64,000 bases of DNA from Rhodobiaceae bacterium (GCA_020637895.1 JACKJP010000002.1:248001-312000), one strand, 5' to 3'; shown: positions 8,313 to 16,486, numbered from the stretch's first letter. The notes: generated by a model from the letters alone, not told the origin. A program made the numbers and translations.

Positions 8313-8345
8313 AAGGGCCGGCGAAAACCGGCCCTTCTTTATTTT
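8313..8345. terminator. Bidirectional intrinsic terminator
   Basis: AAGGGCCGG (8313-8321) pairs with CCGGCCCTT (8328-8336) across the loop CGAAAA, followed by a T-rich tail CTTTATTTT. The minus strand also has a T-run after the hairpin. It separates the converging genes ending at 8287 and 8360. Confidence 0.9.
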
Positions 8346-8359
8346 CGCTGCCGCAGATC

Positions 8360-9145
8360 CTAGCGGAACTTGGAGAAGTCCGGCTTGCGCTTTTCGTTGA
8401 AAGCGGCGTTGCCTTCGCGCGCTTCGTCGGACTTGACGAAGATGGCGAGGCCGTCGGCGGCCATCTTGACCTGACCGAAGATGTGGGCGCTGTCGCAGTT
8501 GAAGGAATGCTTCAGGAACTTCAGCGCGGTCGGGCTGAGAACGATGGCTTCCTTGGCCAGATCGCGTGCCGCCTGCATAAGCTGGTCGCCCGGCACAACG
8601 CGGTTGACCAGACCCCATTCCAGGGCCTGCTGCGCGGTGTACTGCTGGCAGAAGAACCAAATTTCGCGGGCGCGCTTCTCACCGACGACGCGGGCGAGAT
8701 AGGCGGTGCCCCAGCCGGCATCGAAGGAGCCGACGCGCGGGCCGGCCTGACCGAACTTGGCATGGTCAGCGGCAACCGTGATGTCGCAGATCACGTGGAT
8801 GACGTGGCCGCCACCGATGGCATAGCCATTGACCGCCGCGATGACCGGCTTCGGGATATCGCGGATCACGGTGTGCAGGGCATCGATTTCCCACAGACCG
8901 TTCTCGCTGGTGCCGTAGGAACCCTTCTCGAGCATTTCCTTCTGGTCGCCGCCGACGCAGAAAGACTTCTGACCCGCGGACGTCAGGATGACGACGCCGG
9001 CGTCCTTGTCGGCCCAGGCGCGCTTGAAGGCGTGGATGAGTTCTTCGATCGTGCGGCCGCGGAAGCAGTTCAGGCGGTCGGGGCGGTTGATGGTGATCGT
9101 CGCGATCTGCTCGCTCACCTCATAAGTGATATCGGTATAGTCCAT
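8360..9145 (-). CDS. badI: BadI/MenB-type crotonase: probable 2-ketocyclohexanecarboxyl-CoA hydrolase
   Basis: The 261-residue protein belongs to the MenB/BadI branch of the crotonase family. This shows in NRPDRLNCFRGRTIEEL, SFCVGGDQKE (about 61-70), AIGGGHVIHVICD, FGQAGPRVGSFDAGWGTAYL with Asp142, and the C-terminal NEKRKPDFSKF. MenB makes a carbon-carbon bond in menaquinone synthesis, while BadI hydrolytically opens 2-ketocyclohexanecarboxyl-CoA to pimeloyl-CoA. The motif around Asp142 is as close to MenB as to BadI, so sequence alone is ambiguous. The adjacent BadH-like dehydrogenase, acyl-CoA dehydrogenase, hydratase and AMP-forming ligase, and the absence of other men genes, make ring cleavage the better reading. 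It is the last gene of the operon starting near 14320 and ends at a bidirectional terminator. Confidence 0.75.
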   Translation of the reverse strand: MDYTDITYEVSEQIATITINRPDRLNCFRGRTIEELIHAFKRAWADKDAGVVILTSAGQKSFCVGGDQKEMLEKGSYGTSENGLWEIDALHTVIRDIPKPVIAAVNGYAIGGGHVIHVICDITVAADHAKFGQAGPRVGSFDAGWGTAYLARVVGEKRAREIWFFCQQYTAQQALEWGLVNRVVPGDQLMQAARDLAKEAIVLSPTALKFLKHSFNCDSAHIFGQVKMAADGLAIFVKSDEAREGNAAFNEKRKPDFSKFR

Positions 9146-9223
9146 CTTGTTCTCCGGTAGGTTCTGGTTGGCGGGGCGGCATGCCAGAATGGTGCCGCCC
9201 CTCTATTGGTCGGAAGATCTGTC

Positions 9224-10384
9224 TCAGGCGTATTCGCGCAGGATGTCGCGCGACAGGATCAGGCGCTGGATCTCGTTGGAGCCGTCGAGGATCTGGAACG
9301 CCTTGGCATCCCGGATCATCCGCTCCACCTGATATTCCTGCATGTAGCCGTACCCGCCGAGGATCTGCACTGCCTCGGTCGCAACGGACATTGCCGTGTC
9401 GGAGGCGGTATATTTCGACATCGAGACCTGGGCCATCGTGTTAGCAGAGACGCTCGGCAGTTCCAGATCGACCCGGTAGTTGGTGTCGCGGATCAGAAGC
9501 TGCGTTGCGCGCAGGTCACGGGCCATGTCGGCCAGCTTGAACCCGACGCCCTGGAACTTGCCGATCGGCTTGCCAAAGGCTTCACGTTCGGCGGCATAGC
9601 GCGCGGCAACCTCGAAGGCGGACCGGGCAATACCGACGCTGATGGAGGCGGCGCCCCAGCAGCGCATCGTATTGGCGACGCGGTCGAGCGTGTGCCAGCC
9701 GTCACCCGGCTTGCCGACGAGATACTCTTCGGGGACTTCGACATCCTCGAAAATCACGTCGCACATCGGTCCGCCGCGCAGACCCATCTTCTTTTCCTTC
9801 TTGCCGAAGGAGATGCCCTTGGAGGTGGCCGGGATCATGCAGACCGCGAAATCGTCCTTGCCGTCGCCGCACTTTGTAAAGATCAGGTACCAGTCGGCAA
9901 CGCCGCCATTGGTGATCCAGCGCTTGGTGCCGTTCAGGACGTAATGGTCGCCCTTCTTCACCAGGCTCGTCTTCATCGAGCGTGCATCGGAGCCGAAATG
10001 CGGCTCCGACAGGCAGAAGGCACCAAGCGACGGCTTTGCCGACATCTGGCTGAAAATCGCCTTCTGCTGGTGCGGCTGACCGGCCATGGCGACGATCTTG
10101 ATCGGCGAGAAGGTCGACAGCAGCACCGGTCCCATCGTCGCGAAAGCGGCGCCGACCTCTTCCAGCACGACAGACAGGGTCTGTGTGTTGGCGTTGATGC
10201 CGCCAAATTCTTCCGACATCGGCATGGTGAGGATACCGGCCTCGAAGAGCGGTTCCACCAGTTCGGAGGGGAAGCGCTCCGCCTCGTCGCATTCGACGGC
10301 AAGCGGCGCGATCTTGTCCTGCGCAAAGCGCCGGACCATATCGCGGATCTCGACGATCTCGTCGTTGAAATAGACCTCTTCCAT
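9224..10384 (-). CDS. Acyl-CoA dehydrogenase, candidate cyclohexanecarboxyl-CoA dehydrogenase
   Basis: The 386-residue flavoprotein shows the acyl-CoA dehydrogenase signatures FCLSEPHFGSDARSMKT, VLNGTKRWITNGG, REAFGKPIGKFQGVGFKLADM and GGYGYMQEYQVERMIRDA. The usual C-terminal base motif (Y-E-G-T) reads LDGSNEIQRL, with Asp367 in place of glutamate. It lies 4 bases after the BadH-like gene and upstream of badI, the place expected for an AliB-like enzyme that introduces the alpha-beta double bond into a ring carboxyl-CoA. Electrons would go to ETF (encoded at 31280-32958). ATG 10384 is chosen because it begins at the conserved MEEVYFNDEIVEIRD. The longer frame upstream only overlaps the preceding gene. 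Confidence 0.85.
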   Translation of the reverse strand: MEEVYFNDEIVEIRDMVRRFAQDKIAPLAVECDEAERFPSELVEPLFEAGILTMPMSEEFGGINANTQTLSVVLEEVGAAFATMGPVLLSTFSPIKIVAMAGQPHQQKAIFSQMSAKPSLGAFCLSEPHFGSDARSMKTSLVKKGDHYVLNGTKRWITNGGVADWYLIFTKCGDGKDDFAVCMIPATSKGISFGKKEKKMGLRGGPMCDVIFEDVEVPEEYLVGKPGDGWHTLDRVANTMRCWGAASISVGIARSAFEVAARYAAEREAFGKPIGKFQGVGFKLADMARDLRATQLLIRDTNYRVDLELPSVSANTMAQVSMSKYTASDTAMSVATEAVQILGGYGYMQEYQVERMIRDAKAFQILDGSNEIQRLILSRDILREYA

Positions 10385-10388
10385 AAGG

Positions 10389-11135
10389 TCAGTCCACCAT
10401 CGTGAGGCCGCCGGACACGGACAGCACCTGGCCGGTGCAAAAATCCGAGCGGGAAGAAGCAAAGAACAGCGCCGCATCGGCAATTTCCGAGGGCTTCGCG
10501 ACGCGGCGGAGCGGGATCGCCTTGGCGAGCGCTTCACGCATCTTCTCCGGCTGGGTGGCGAACAGCGGGGTGTCCGTCGGGCCGGGGCAGACGCAGTTCA
10601 CGTTCACCTTGTAGCGGGCCATTTCACGGGCCAGCGACTTGGTGAAGGCGATGACACCGCCCTTGGCGCCGGCATAGACCGTCTCGCCCATCGAGCCGAC
10701 GCGGCCGGCGTCGGATGCGATGTTGACGATCTTGTTGTGCTCGCTCGCCATCAGCAGGTCGAGCATGGCGCGCGTCAGGCGAACCGGGCCCATGAAGTTG
10801 ATCTGGACGATCTTGTCCCAGTATTCCGGCGTGTTGTTGACGAACGGCTCGATGATGTCCCAGCCGGCAGCGTTGCAGAGGATGTCGAGACGGCCGGGAT
10901 CGGCGGTCACGGCTGCGGCGGCCGCGGCGACCGAATCCGGGCTCGTGACGTCGAGCTGAACGAATTTTGCCTTGCCACCCGCTGCTTCGATTTCCTTCAC
11001 CGAAGCGTTGCCGGTTTCGGGGTTGATGTCAGCGACCAGCACCATTGCGCCGGCTTCCGCGTAGGCCTGGGAGATCGCCTTGCCGATACCCGAGCCGCCA
11101 CCCGTGACGAGGGCGATCTTTCCGTTGAGTTTCAT
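10389..11135 (-). CDS. badH: BadH-like SDR: probable 2-hydroxycyclohexanecarboxyl-CoA dehydrogenase
   Basis: This classical short-chain dehydrogenase of 248 residues has TGGGSGIG (11-18) for NAD binding and a complete catalytic set: Ser141, Tyr154 and Lys158 in NIASDAGRVGSMGETVYAGAK. Diagnostic stretches shared with the BadH type as I remember it are NAAGWDIIEPF, NCVCPGPTDTPL and TGQVLSVSGGLTM. BadH oxidises the 2-hydroxyl of 2-hydroxycyclohexanecarboxyl-CoA to the ketone that BadI then opens. Its position between the hydratase and the acyl-CoA dehydrogenase genes of the run supports this. The gene starts 25 bases after the hydratase stop, with the ribosome binding site AAAGAGGACAGG. Confidence 0.8.
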   Translation of the reverse strand: MKLNGKIALVTGGGSGIGKAISQAYAEAGAMVLVADINPETGNASVKEIEAAGGKAKFVQLDVTSPDSVAAAAAAVTADPGRLDILCNAAGWDIIEPFVNNTPEYWDKIVQINFMGPVRLTRAMLDLLMASEHNKIVNIASDAGRVGSMGETVYAGAKGGVIAFTKSLAREMARYKVNVNCVCPGPTDTPLFATQPEKMREALAKAIPLRRVAKPSEIADAALFFASSRSDFCTGQVLSVSGGLTMVD

Positions 11136-11160
11136 TTGAACCTGTCCTCTTTCGATAATG

Positions 11161-11919
11161 TCAGGATTTGCGATTGAAGAATGCTGTCACGCGCTCGCGG
11201 GCTTCCTGCGTGCGCATGATGTCGAGAGGCACCGCGAGTTCGCGGGCAAAGCCGTCCACCGCCGGATCGACCGCACCGGCGATGCAGAATTTCGACCAGC
11301 GCAGCGCCCCGGCTGACAGGCCGGCAATCTGTTCGGCAAGCGCGGTGACGCGCGCGTCGAACTCATCGTCGCTGGCCCAATACTGTGCAATGCCGAATTC
11401 CACCGCCTGCTGTCCCTTGGCAAGATCGCCGGCGAGAATGATCCGCTTGGCGATCCCCTCGCCGCACAGCCGCGTCAGACGCTGCGTGCCGCCGGCACCG
11501 GGTATCATACCGACCTTGGCTTCGGGAAGGCCGACGCTGGCCGATTCCTTGATCACACGAAGATCGCAGGACAGCGCCAGTTCAAGCCCACCGCCCAATG
11601 CAACGCCGTTGACAGCGGCAATGGTGACCATCGGCAGGGCTTCGATGCGATTGAACAGCGTGTGCAGGCTGCGCACATAGTCGAGCATCTCAAGCGGGCC
11701 GTCGGGCTTTTCGAAATAAGAGGCTACGAGCGCAAGATCGGCACCGGCACAGAATGTGCGCTGACGGCTCTCGATGACAAGCGCCGACATCGGTCCGTCG
11801 GCGTCGACCTTGTCGAGCACCGCGTGAAAGTCTGCAACGAACTGTTTTCCGATCGCATTGACCGGCGGACTGGCCATCGCGATACGGCCATAGCCCTCAT
11901 GCTTTTCATACGAGATCAT
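11161..11919 (-). CDS. Enoyl-CoA hydratase, BadK-like (cyclohex-1-enecarboxyl-CoA hydratase candidate)
   Basis: The 252-residue crotonase retains both hydratase glutamates, Glu113 in ALGGGLELALSCD and Glu133 in GLPEAKVGMIPGAGGTQRL. FCAGADLAL forms the other half of the oxyanion hole. It should therefore add water across an alpha-beta double bond of an enoyl-CoA. Its place directly behind the AMP-forming ligase (2 bases apart, ribosome binding site GGAG overlapping the ligase stop) and before the BadH-like gene fits BadK in the alicyclic pathway. The start is ATG 11919 (MISYEKHEGYGRI). A longer upstream reading overlaps the ligase and has no family similarity. Confidence 0.85.
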   Translation of the reverse strand: MISYEKHEGYGRIAMASPPVNAIGKQFVADFHAVLDKVDADGPMSALVIESRQRTFCAGADLALVASYFEKPDGPLEMLDYVRSLHTLFNRIEALPMVTIAAVNGVALGGGLELALSCDLRVIKESASVGLPEAKVGMIPGAGGTQRLTRLCGEGIAKRIILAGDLAKGQQAVEFGIAQYWASDDEFDARVTALAEQIAGLSAGALRWSKFCIAGAVDPAVDGFARELAVPLDIMRTQEARERVTAFFNRKS

Positions 11920-11921
11920 GT

Positions 11922-13541
11922 CTACTCCGGCGAACCGTTCTGAAGGATTTTCTGTCTGATGATGTATTTCTGGATCTTGCCGCTCGGCGTCATCGGAAGC
12001 TCTGTCCAGACATCGACGCGTTCGGGCATCTTGAACCTTGCCACGCCCGCGCCGATCAGGTGTTTCTGCACATCGTCCAGCGTGATCGAGGCACCGTCGG
12101 TGACGAAGATGGCGCATCCGGTCTCGCCAAGGCGCTCGTGCGGGATGCCGACGACGGCGACCTGACGCACGCCGGGTATCTGCATGAGATATTCTTCCAC
12201 CTCGCGGACCGAAATGTTCTGGCCGCCGCGGATGATGAGTTCCTTGATCCGGCCGACGATGCGGATCGAACCGTCCTCGCGCCAGCGGGCAAGATCGCCC
12301 GAGTGCACCCAGCCGTCATCATCGAGCGCCTTGGCAGTCAGTTCCGGTTCATCGAGATAACCGACAAAAGTGTTGGGACCGCGCGACCATTCCTCGCCAT
12401 CCTTCTCATAGCCCGTGATCTCCTCGCCTTCCTGGCTGACGATGCGGATCTCGACGCCGGGAACCGCGCGGCCGTCGCTCGTCCACGCGTTGCTGAGGGG
12501 GTCCTGCGGACGCACCAGCGTGTGCGGCGGGCTTTCTGTCGATCCATAGACACTTAGCACGCGAATATCGGAATCGGCCGCTCGCTTGACGACTTCTTCC
12601 GGTACCGGCGCGCCGCCGCAGAGGAAATACTGAAGATCGGGCAGCTTGCCGCCTTCTGCCGCCAGCGCTCGGGAGATGTCGGCGAGAAACGGCGTTGCGC
12701 CCATCGTCCACATCGCCTTGTGCTTGCGCAGTTCGGCGATGGCATCCTCCGGCTTGAAGACATCGAGCAGCGACAGGGTGCCGCCCAGCATCAGGGTCAT
12801 TGCAAAGCCGTGCAGGAAGCCGGTGGCATGCGACACTGGCGAGGCCATGAAAGCCGTATCGTTCGCCGTGGCGCCAAGAACGGACGCCATGGCGCGCTCG
12901 CCGAACAAAATGGTGTTGTGGGTATGAACCGCACCCTTCGGCTTGGATTCCGTGCCCGAGGTGAACAGGACCGCTGCCGGCTCATCAGCGCCGCAGGCCC
13001 GCTTCGACGCGGTCAGCGGCTGCGTCTTCATCACCTCGTCCCAGCCGGCGCCGACATCATGCTTTCCTGGCGCGTAGACCATCACGGCCGGCGTATGGCC
13101 GAGCTTGGGGAGGATGCGACCGACATATTCGAGATAGTTGGCGCTGCGGAACCTGTCGGTAACGATCAGCGCCTTGCTGTGGCATTTCTCCACGACGAAG
13201 GCGAGATCGGATTCGCCGTATGTTACCGGTACCGGATTGATGATCGCGCCAAGCTTCAGGATGCCGAAGAAGATCGTGATCGTATCGACCCAGTTGGGCA
13301 GACAGACGGTGACGATATCACCCTTGACCACACCCTTGGACGACAGCCAGCCGGCAACCCGAGAGGCGCGCTCGTCGAGCTCGCGATAGGTGACACTCGC
13401 ACCCTTGTTGTCGACGACCGCCCGCTTGTCGGGATAGGCGGCAACTGACAGGGCGACGCAATCGGCGATCGTGTCGTCGCCCCAACTGCCATCAGCATGC
13501 CAGGCGCTGGCGCGCTTGGCGTCCGGTGCAGGCACCCACAT
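11922..13541 (-). CDS. aliA: AMP-forming acyl-CoA ligase, cyclohexanecarboxylate-CoA ligase (AliA)-like
   Basis: The 539-residue protein has the ANL superfamily signatures in order: AAVLFTSGTESKPKGAVHTH (phosphate-binding loop, about 180-200), SVYGSTESPP, the hinge region GDLARWREDGSIRIVGR followed by KELIIRGGQNISVREVEE, and PSGKIQKYIIR with the C-terminal catalytic lysine. It activates a carboxylic acid with ATP and CoA. The N-terminus (SAWHADGSWGDDTIADC) and the downstream hydratase, BadH-like, dehydrogenase and BadI-like genes point to a cyclic acid such as cyclohexanecarboxylate. The exact substrate is inference. It begins 2 bases after the stop of the preceding SDR gene, so both are in one transcript. 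Confidence 0.8.
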   Translation of the reverse strand: MWVPAPDAKRASAWHADGSWGDDTIADCVALSVAAYPDKRAVVDNKGASVTYRELDERASRVAGWLSSKGVVKGDIVTVCLPNWVDTITIFFGILKLGAIINPVPVTYGESDLAFVVEKCHSKALIVTDRFRSANYLEYVGRILPKLGHTPAVMVYAPGKHDVGAGWDEVMKTQPLTASKRACGADEPAAVLFTSGTESKPKGAVHTHNTILFGERAMASVLGATANDTAFMASPVSHATGFLHGFAMTLMLGGTLSLLDVFKPEDAIAELRKHKAMWTMGATPFLADISRALAAEGGKLPDLQYFLCGGAPVPEEVVKRAADSDIRVLSVYGSTESPPHTLVRPQDPLSNAWTSDGRAVPGVEIRIVSQEGEEITGYEKDGEEWSRGPNTFVGYLDEPELTAKALDDDGWVHSGDLARWREDGSIRIVGRIKELIIRGGQNISVREVEEYLMQIPGVRQVAVVGIPHERLGETGCAIFVTDGASITLDDVQKHLIGAGVARFKMPERVDVWTELPMTPSGKIQKYIIRQKILQNGSPE

Positions 13542-13543
13542 GT

Positions 13544-14320
13544 CTACTTCTCCGTCGCCGGGCGACCGGCAATGTTGGACTGGATGGAGTCGAGCAGACC
13601 GCCATCGACGGTCAGAACCGCACCGGTCATATAGGTCGAATCGGGACCGAGCAGATACTCAACAAGGCCGGCGATCTCCGGCTCCGGCTGGCCGATCCGG
13701 TGGACCGGCACCAACGCCTCGCGCGCCTTCTTCTTTTCCGGATCCGCATAGACGGCGCGGGTCATGGCCGATTCAAACAGGCCCGGTGCGATGACGTTTA
13801 CGCGCGCGCCGCTGGCCGCCCATTCCTGGGCAAGCTGACGGCCGAGCATGGCCGATGCGGCCTTGGACGCGCTGTAGGGCCCCATGCCGCTGTATGGCTG
13901 AAGCCCCGACATGGAACTGATGATGACCATTGAACCGCGTGCCGCGGTAATGTGGTCATGCGCAGCCTTTGCGAGCAGCCAGACGGCCCGAACGTTGACG
14001 TCGAAAACGCGCTGCCAATCTTCCAGGGCAAGGTCCTTGAGGAGCGCGGGTGAAGAAATGCCGGCATTGGCAACGACCCGATCGAGCCCGCCAAGCTTTT
14101 CCACCGCCTCCGAAACGAGACGCGCCGGAACGTCGGGATCGGCCAGATTGCCGAGCAATCCATGCACATCGGCGCCCTTGGCGCGCGCAGCCTCGACAAC
14201 CTCATCGAGTTCGTCGCCATGAGCCGAACCGCAAAGCGCAAGCCCGACGCCCTTCTTGGCCAGCCGCAACGCCGTTGCCCGGCCGATGCCACGACTGGCA
14301 CCCGTCAGAAGAATTTTCAT
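13544..14320 (-). CDS. Short-chain dehydrogenase/reductase
   Basis: The 258-residue SDR has TGASRGIG (6-13), the structural NAG at 85-87, and a complete catalytic set in VIISSMSGLQPY followed by GPYSASKAA (Tyr149, Lys153). GAVLTVDGGLL is a typical C-terminus. It is the first gene of the run that continues with the ligase. The start ATG 14320 (MKILLTGASRG) matches the family, and an upstream extension would run into the long palindrome at 14398-14427. The substrate is probably a hydroxyacyl-CoA or alicyclic alcohol of the same pathway, but it cannot be specified. Confidence 0.85.
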   Translation of the reverse strand: MKILLTGASRGIGRATALRLAKKGVGLALCGSAHGDELDEVVEAARAKGADVHGLLGNLADPDVPARLVSEAVEKLGGLDRVVANAGISSPALLKDLALEDWQRVFDVNVRAVWLLAKAAHDHITAARGSMVIISSMSGLQPYSGMGPYSASKAASAMLGRQLAQEWAASGARVNVIAPGLFESAMTRAVYADPEKKKAREALVPVHRIGQPEPEIAGLVEYLLGPDSTYMTGAVLTVDGGLLDSIQSNIAGRPATEK

Positions 14321-14397
14321 CGTTCTATCAATCCGTTCCTTGATCTGGCACCGGGCTTCCGGATGGCCGACAAGCCAGCCTGGCGCCTTCCTCCCTC

Positions 14398-14427
14398 GTA
14401 GATTGACTGAGCATTCAGTCAATCTAC
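14398..14427. promoter_or_regulatory. 30-base perfect inverted repeat containing operator-like site 2
   Basis: GTAGATTGACTGA (14398-14410) is followed by GCAT and its exact reverse complement (14415-14427), giving 13-base arms. The inner 20 bases (14403-14422) fit the TTGAATGA-N4-TCATTCAA motif at 14 of 16 arm positions. It lies 78 bases upstream of the SDR start at 14320 and 35 bases downstream of the stop at 14462. It could be an operator for the ali/bad-like operon, or a hairpin ending the upstream gene, although no T-run follows on the minus strand. Confidence 0.7.
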
Positions 14428-14461
14428 ATCTGATGCCGGGAGTCAACCCCCGGTCTGTTGT

Positions 14462-15247
14462 TTAAGCGGCCGAAATGGCGCCGTTGACGCTGACCGCCTG
14501 CCCCGTGATCTTCGCCGATCCGGGGCCTGCAAGGAAGACCACGAGCGGCGCAATGTCGACAGGCGTGACGAGGCCGAGCTTGGCTTTCTTGACCGCCTTT
14601 TCGAAGAGCTTCTTGCTGAATTCGTTTGCCATCACACGATCCCAGCCCGACGTATCGCCGACAATCGAAGGCGTGATGATATTGACCCGGATACCGTTGC
14701 GCGCCTGTTCGAGCGCGATCGTCCGCGAGAACATCGTGGTACCGGCCTTGCCGCCGCCGATAACGGCCTCGCCGGGCGTGGCAATCTTTGCCGCGTCGGA
14801 CGTAAAATTGATGATGGAACCGCCTTCGCGCTCGATCATGAAGGGGAGCGCGGCGCGGCACATGTAGACGTTGGCGCTGAAATGATAGGTGATCAGATCG
14901 TCGAGTTCGGCGGGGTCCTTCTGATGGAACGGCGCCGGTGTGCCGTTGCTGGGCCCGGGAATTGAGTTGACGAGGATGTCGATCGCGCCAAACGCATCGA
15001 TTGCGGCCTGCACGATCTTCTCGGCACCTGCATACTTCGTCGGATCGCCGGAGAAGAACCGGACATCACAGCCCGGCGCGCGCGCCTTGATCGCATCGAC
15101 CGCCTTCTTGCCGCGCTCCTCGCTGCGGCCAACGATCATGATCCGCGGCACACCGGCTTCAGCCAGCTGAGCAGCGCTTTCAAAGCCGATGCTGGTGGTG
15201 GCGCCGGTCAGCAACGCCGTGCATTCATTCAACTGACGAACTTTCAT
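14462..15247 (-). CDS. SDR family protein with a replaced catalytic tyrosine
   Basis: The 261 residues follow the SDR fold: TGATTSIGFESA for the nucleotide site, ILVNSIPG in place of the usual NNAG, and INFTSDAAKIATPGEAVIGGGKAG. In the last segment Ser150 and Lys167 are present, but the catalytic tyrosine four residues before the lysine is Ile163. The C-terminus ITGQAVSVNGAISAA is standard. Loss of the tyrosine suggests that it is not an ordinary NAD(P)-dependent alcohol dehydrogenase. It may bind a CoA ester or catalyse a different step such as dehydration or decarboxylation. The CoA-transferase upstream ends 45 bases before it on the same strand. Confidence 0.75.
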   Translation of the reverse strand: MKVRQLNECTALLTGATTSIGFESAAQLAEAGVPRIMIVGRSEERGKKAVDAIKARAPGCDVRFFSGDPTKYAGAEKIVQAAIDAFGAIDILVNSIPGPSNGTPAPFHQKDPAELDDLITYHFSANVYMCRAALPFMIEREGGSIINFTSDAAKIATPGEAVIGGGKAGTTMFSRTIALEQARNGIRVNIITPSIVGDTSGWDRVMANEFSKKLFEKAVKKAKLGLVTPVDIAPLVVFLAGPGSAKITGQAVSVNGAISAA

Positions 15248-15292
15248 TGAGCATTCCTCTTCGATGAAGTGTTGGTTTCCTGCTATCGGGCC

Positions 15293-16486
15293 TTACCCGA
15301 AAAATACATTGCCGGATGCGCGCAGCCGCTGGATTTCCGCATCGTCCAAACCGCCAAGCTCGCGCAGTACGGTCTCCGTATGCTCACCAAGCCGCGGCAC
15401 GTGTGAGCGCACACGATAGCCACTGCGGCTGAAGACCGACGGGGCGTTGACGACGCGAAACGTTCCAGCCGCATCCTCGACCTCGGGAAAGCTGCCCCTA
15501 TGGGTCAACTGCGGATCGGACATCGCTTCCTCAACGGTGCGATAGCGCGATGCCGGCACGCCGGCGCCGAGCAATATCTTCTCGCACTCCTCGCCGCTGC
15601 GCTGGATTGTCCATTTCTGAAGCTCTTCCATGAGCGTGTCATAGTTGCGCACGCGTTCCGGGGGCTTGGCGAAGCGCGGGTCGGACAGCCATTCTTCATG
15701 GCCTGTCGCCTTGCAAAGATTGGCGAAGTTATTGGCGTTTACCGGCACAACCATGACGTAGCCGTCATTGGCGCGAATGGGCCGGTATCGGGCACGGCCG
15801 AACTCCAGCGGCTGCTGCACGACCTGCATTTCCAGCAGCAGCAGGTTCAGCATCGATTCAATCAGCGTCGTATCGACGCGTTGCCCAAGCCCCGTGCGCT
15901 CGCGATGGTAGAGGGCGCTCTGAATTCCCGACGCGGCGTAAACCGCACCCAGAATATCGGCCGTCGGCAAAGACGAAACGGGCGGCATTTCGGAGCGGTC
16001 CAGACCCATTTGGGTCATGTCGAATCCGCTTGCGGCGGTCACCATCGGCGCATAGGCGGGCAGTTTCGATTTCGGACCGCTCTGGCCGTATCCGGATATG
16101 CTGCAGTAGATGATGCGCGGATTGATTGCAGCAATCGCATCGTAGCCGAGGCCGAGACGGTCCATGACCCCCGGCCTGCCATTTTCGACGAGCACATCGG
16201 CCGAATTGCATAGCTTCTTGACGATTTCGACGGCCTCCGGCGACTTGAGATCCATCGAAATGCTGCGTTTGCCAGCGTTCAGATGACCAAAATACCGGCT
16301 GGCGCCCTCCTTCAGCGGAGGAAGATTGCGCATATAGTCGCCATCCTTCGCCTCGATCTTGATGACGTCGGCGCCGAGGTCAGCCAGCATGCGCGTACAG
16401 TAAGGCCCGGCGATCATCGTCGTCAGATCCAGAACGCGCACATCCCCCAGCGCGTCTTCCTGGACTGCAATTTCGTCTGTCGACAT
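15293..16486 (-). CDS. CaiB/BaiF family CoA-transferase, second copy
   Basis: The 397-residue protein shows DVRVLDLTTMIAGPYCTRML (16-35), ADVIKIEAKDGDYMRNLPP, FGHLNAGKRSISMDLKSPEA and the likely catalytic Asp177 in SLPTADILGAVYA, followed by GLGQRVDTTLIESML. It is an intramolecular or intermolecular CoA-transferase of class III. It is only distantly similar to the one at 6281-7552, so its acid partner is probably different. It is followed on the minus strand by the tyrosine-less SDR and preceded, 25 bases away, by a MaoC-like gene. Confidence 0.87.
   Translation of the reverse strand: MSTDEIAVQEDALGDVRVLDLTTMIAGPYCTRMLADLGADVIKIEAKDGDYMRNLPPLKEGASRYFGHLNAGKRSISMDLKSPEAVEIVKKLCNSADVLVENGRPGVMDRLGLGYDAIAAINPRIIYCSISGYGQSGPKSKLPAYAPMVTAASGFDMTQMGLDRSEMPPVSSLPTADILGAVYAASGIQSALYHRERTGLGQRVDTTLIESMLNLLLLEMQVVQQPLEFGRARYRPIRANDGYVMVVPVNANNFANLCKATGHEEWLSDPRFAKPPERVRNYDTLMEELQKWTIQRSGEECEKILLGAGVPASRYRTVEEAMSDPQLTHRGSFPEVEDAAGTFRVVNAPSVFSRSGYRVRSHVPRLGEHTETVLRELGGLDDAEIQRLRASGNVFFG

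Noticed and set aside
8313..8345. Possible CRISPR-like or mobile-element repeats among the GGCC-rich hairpins at 8313, 27021, 31183 and 37739
   Set aside because: Each is a single hairpin with a T-run at the end of a gene, so they are ordinary intrinsic terminators and not a repeat family.
8360..9145. Menaquinone synthesis gene menB
   Set aside because: The motif around Asp142 is MenB-like, but no other men gene is nearby and the BadH-, BadK- and AliA-like neighbours fit BadI better; the ambiguity is stated in the entry.
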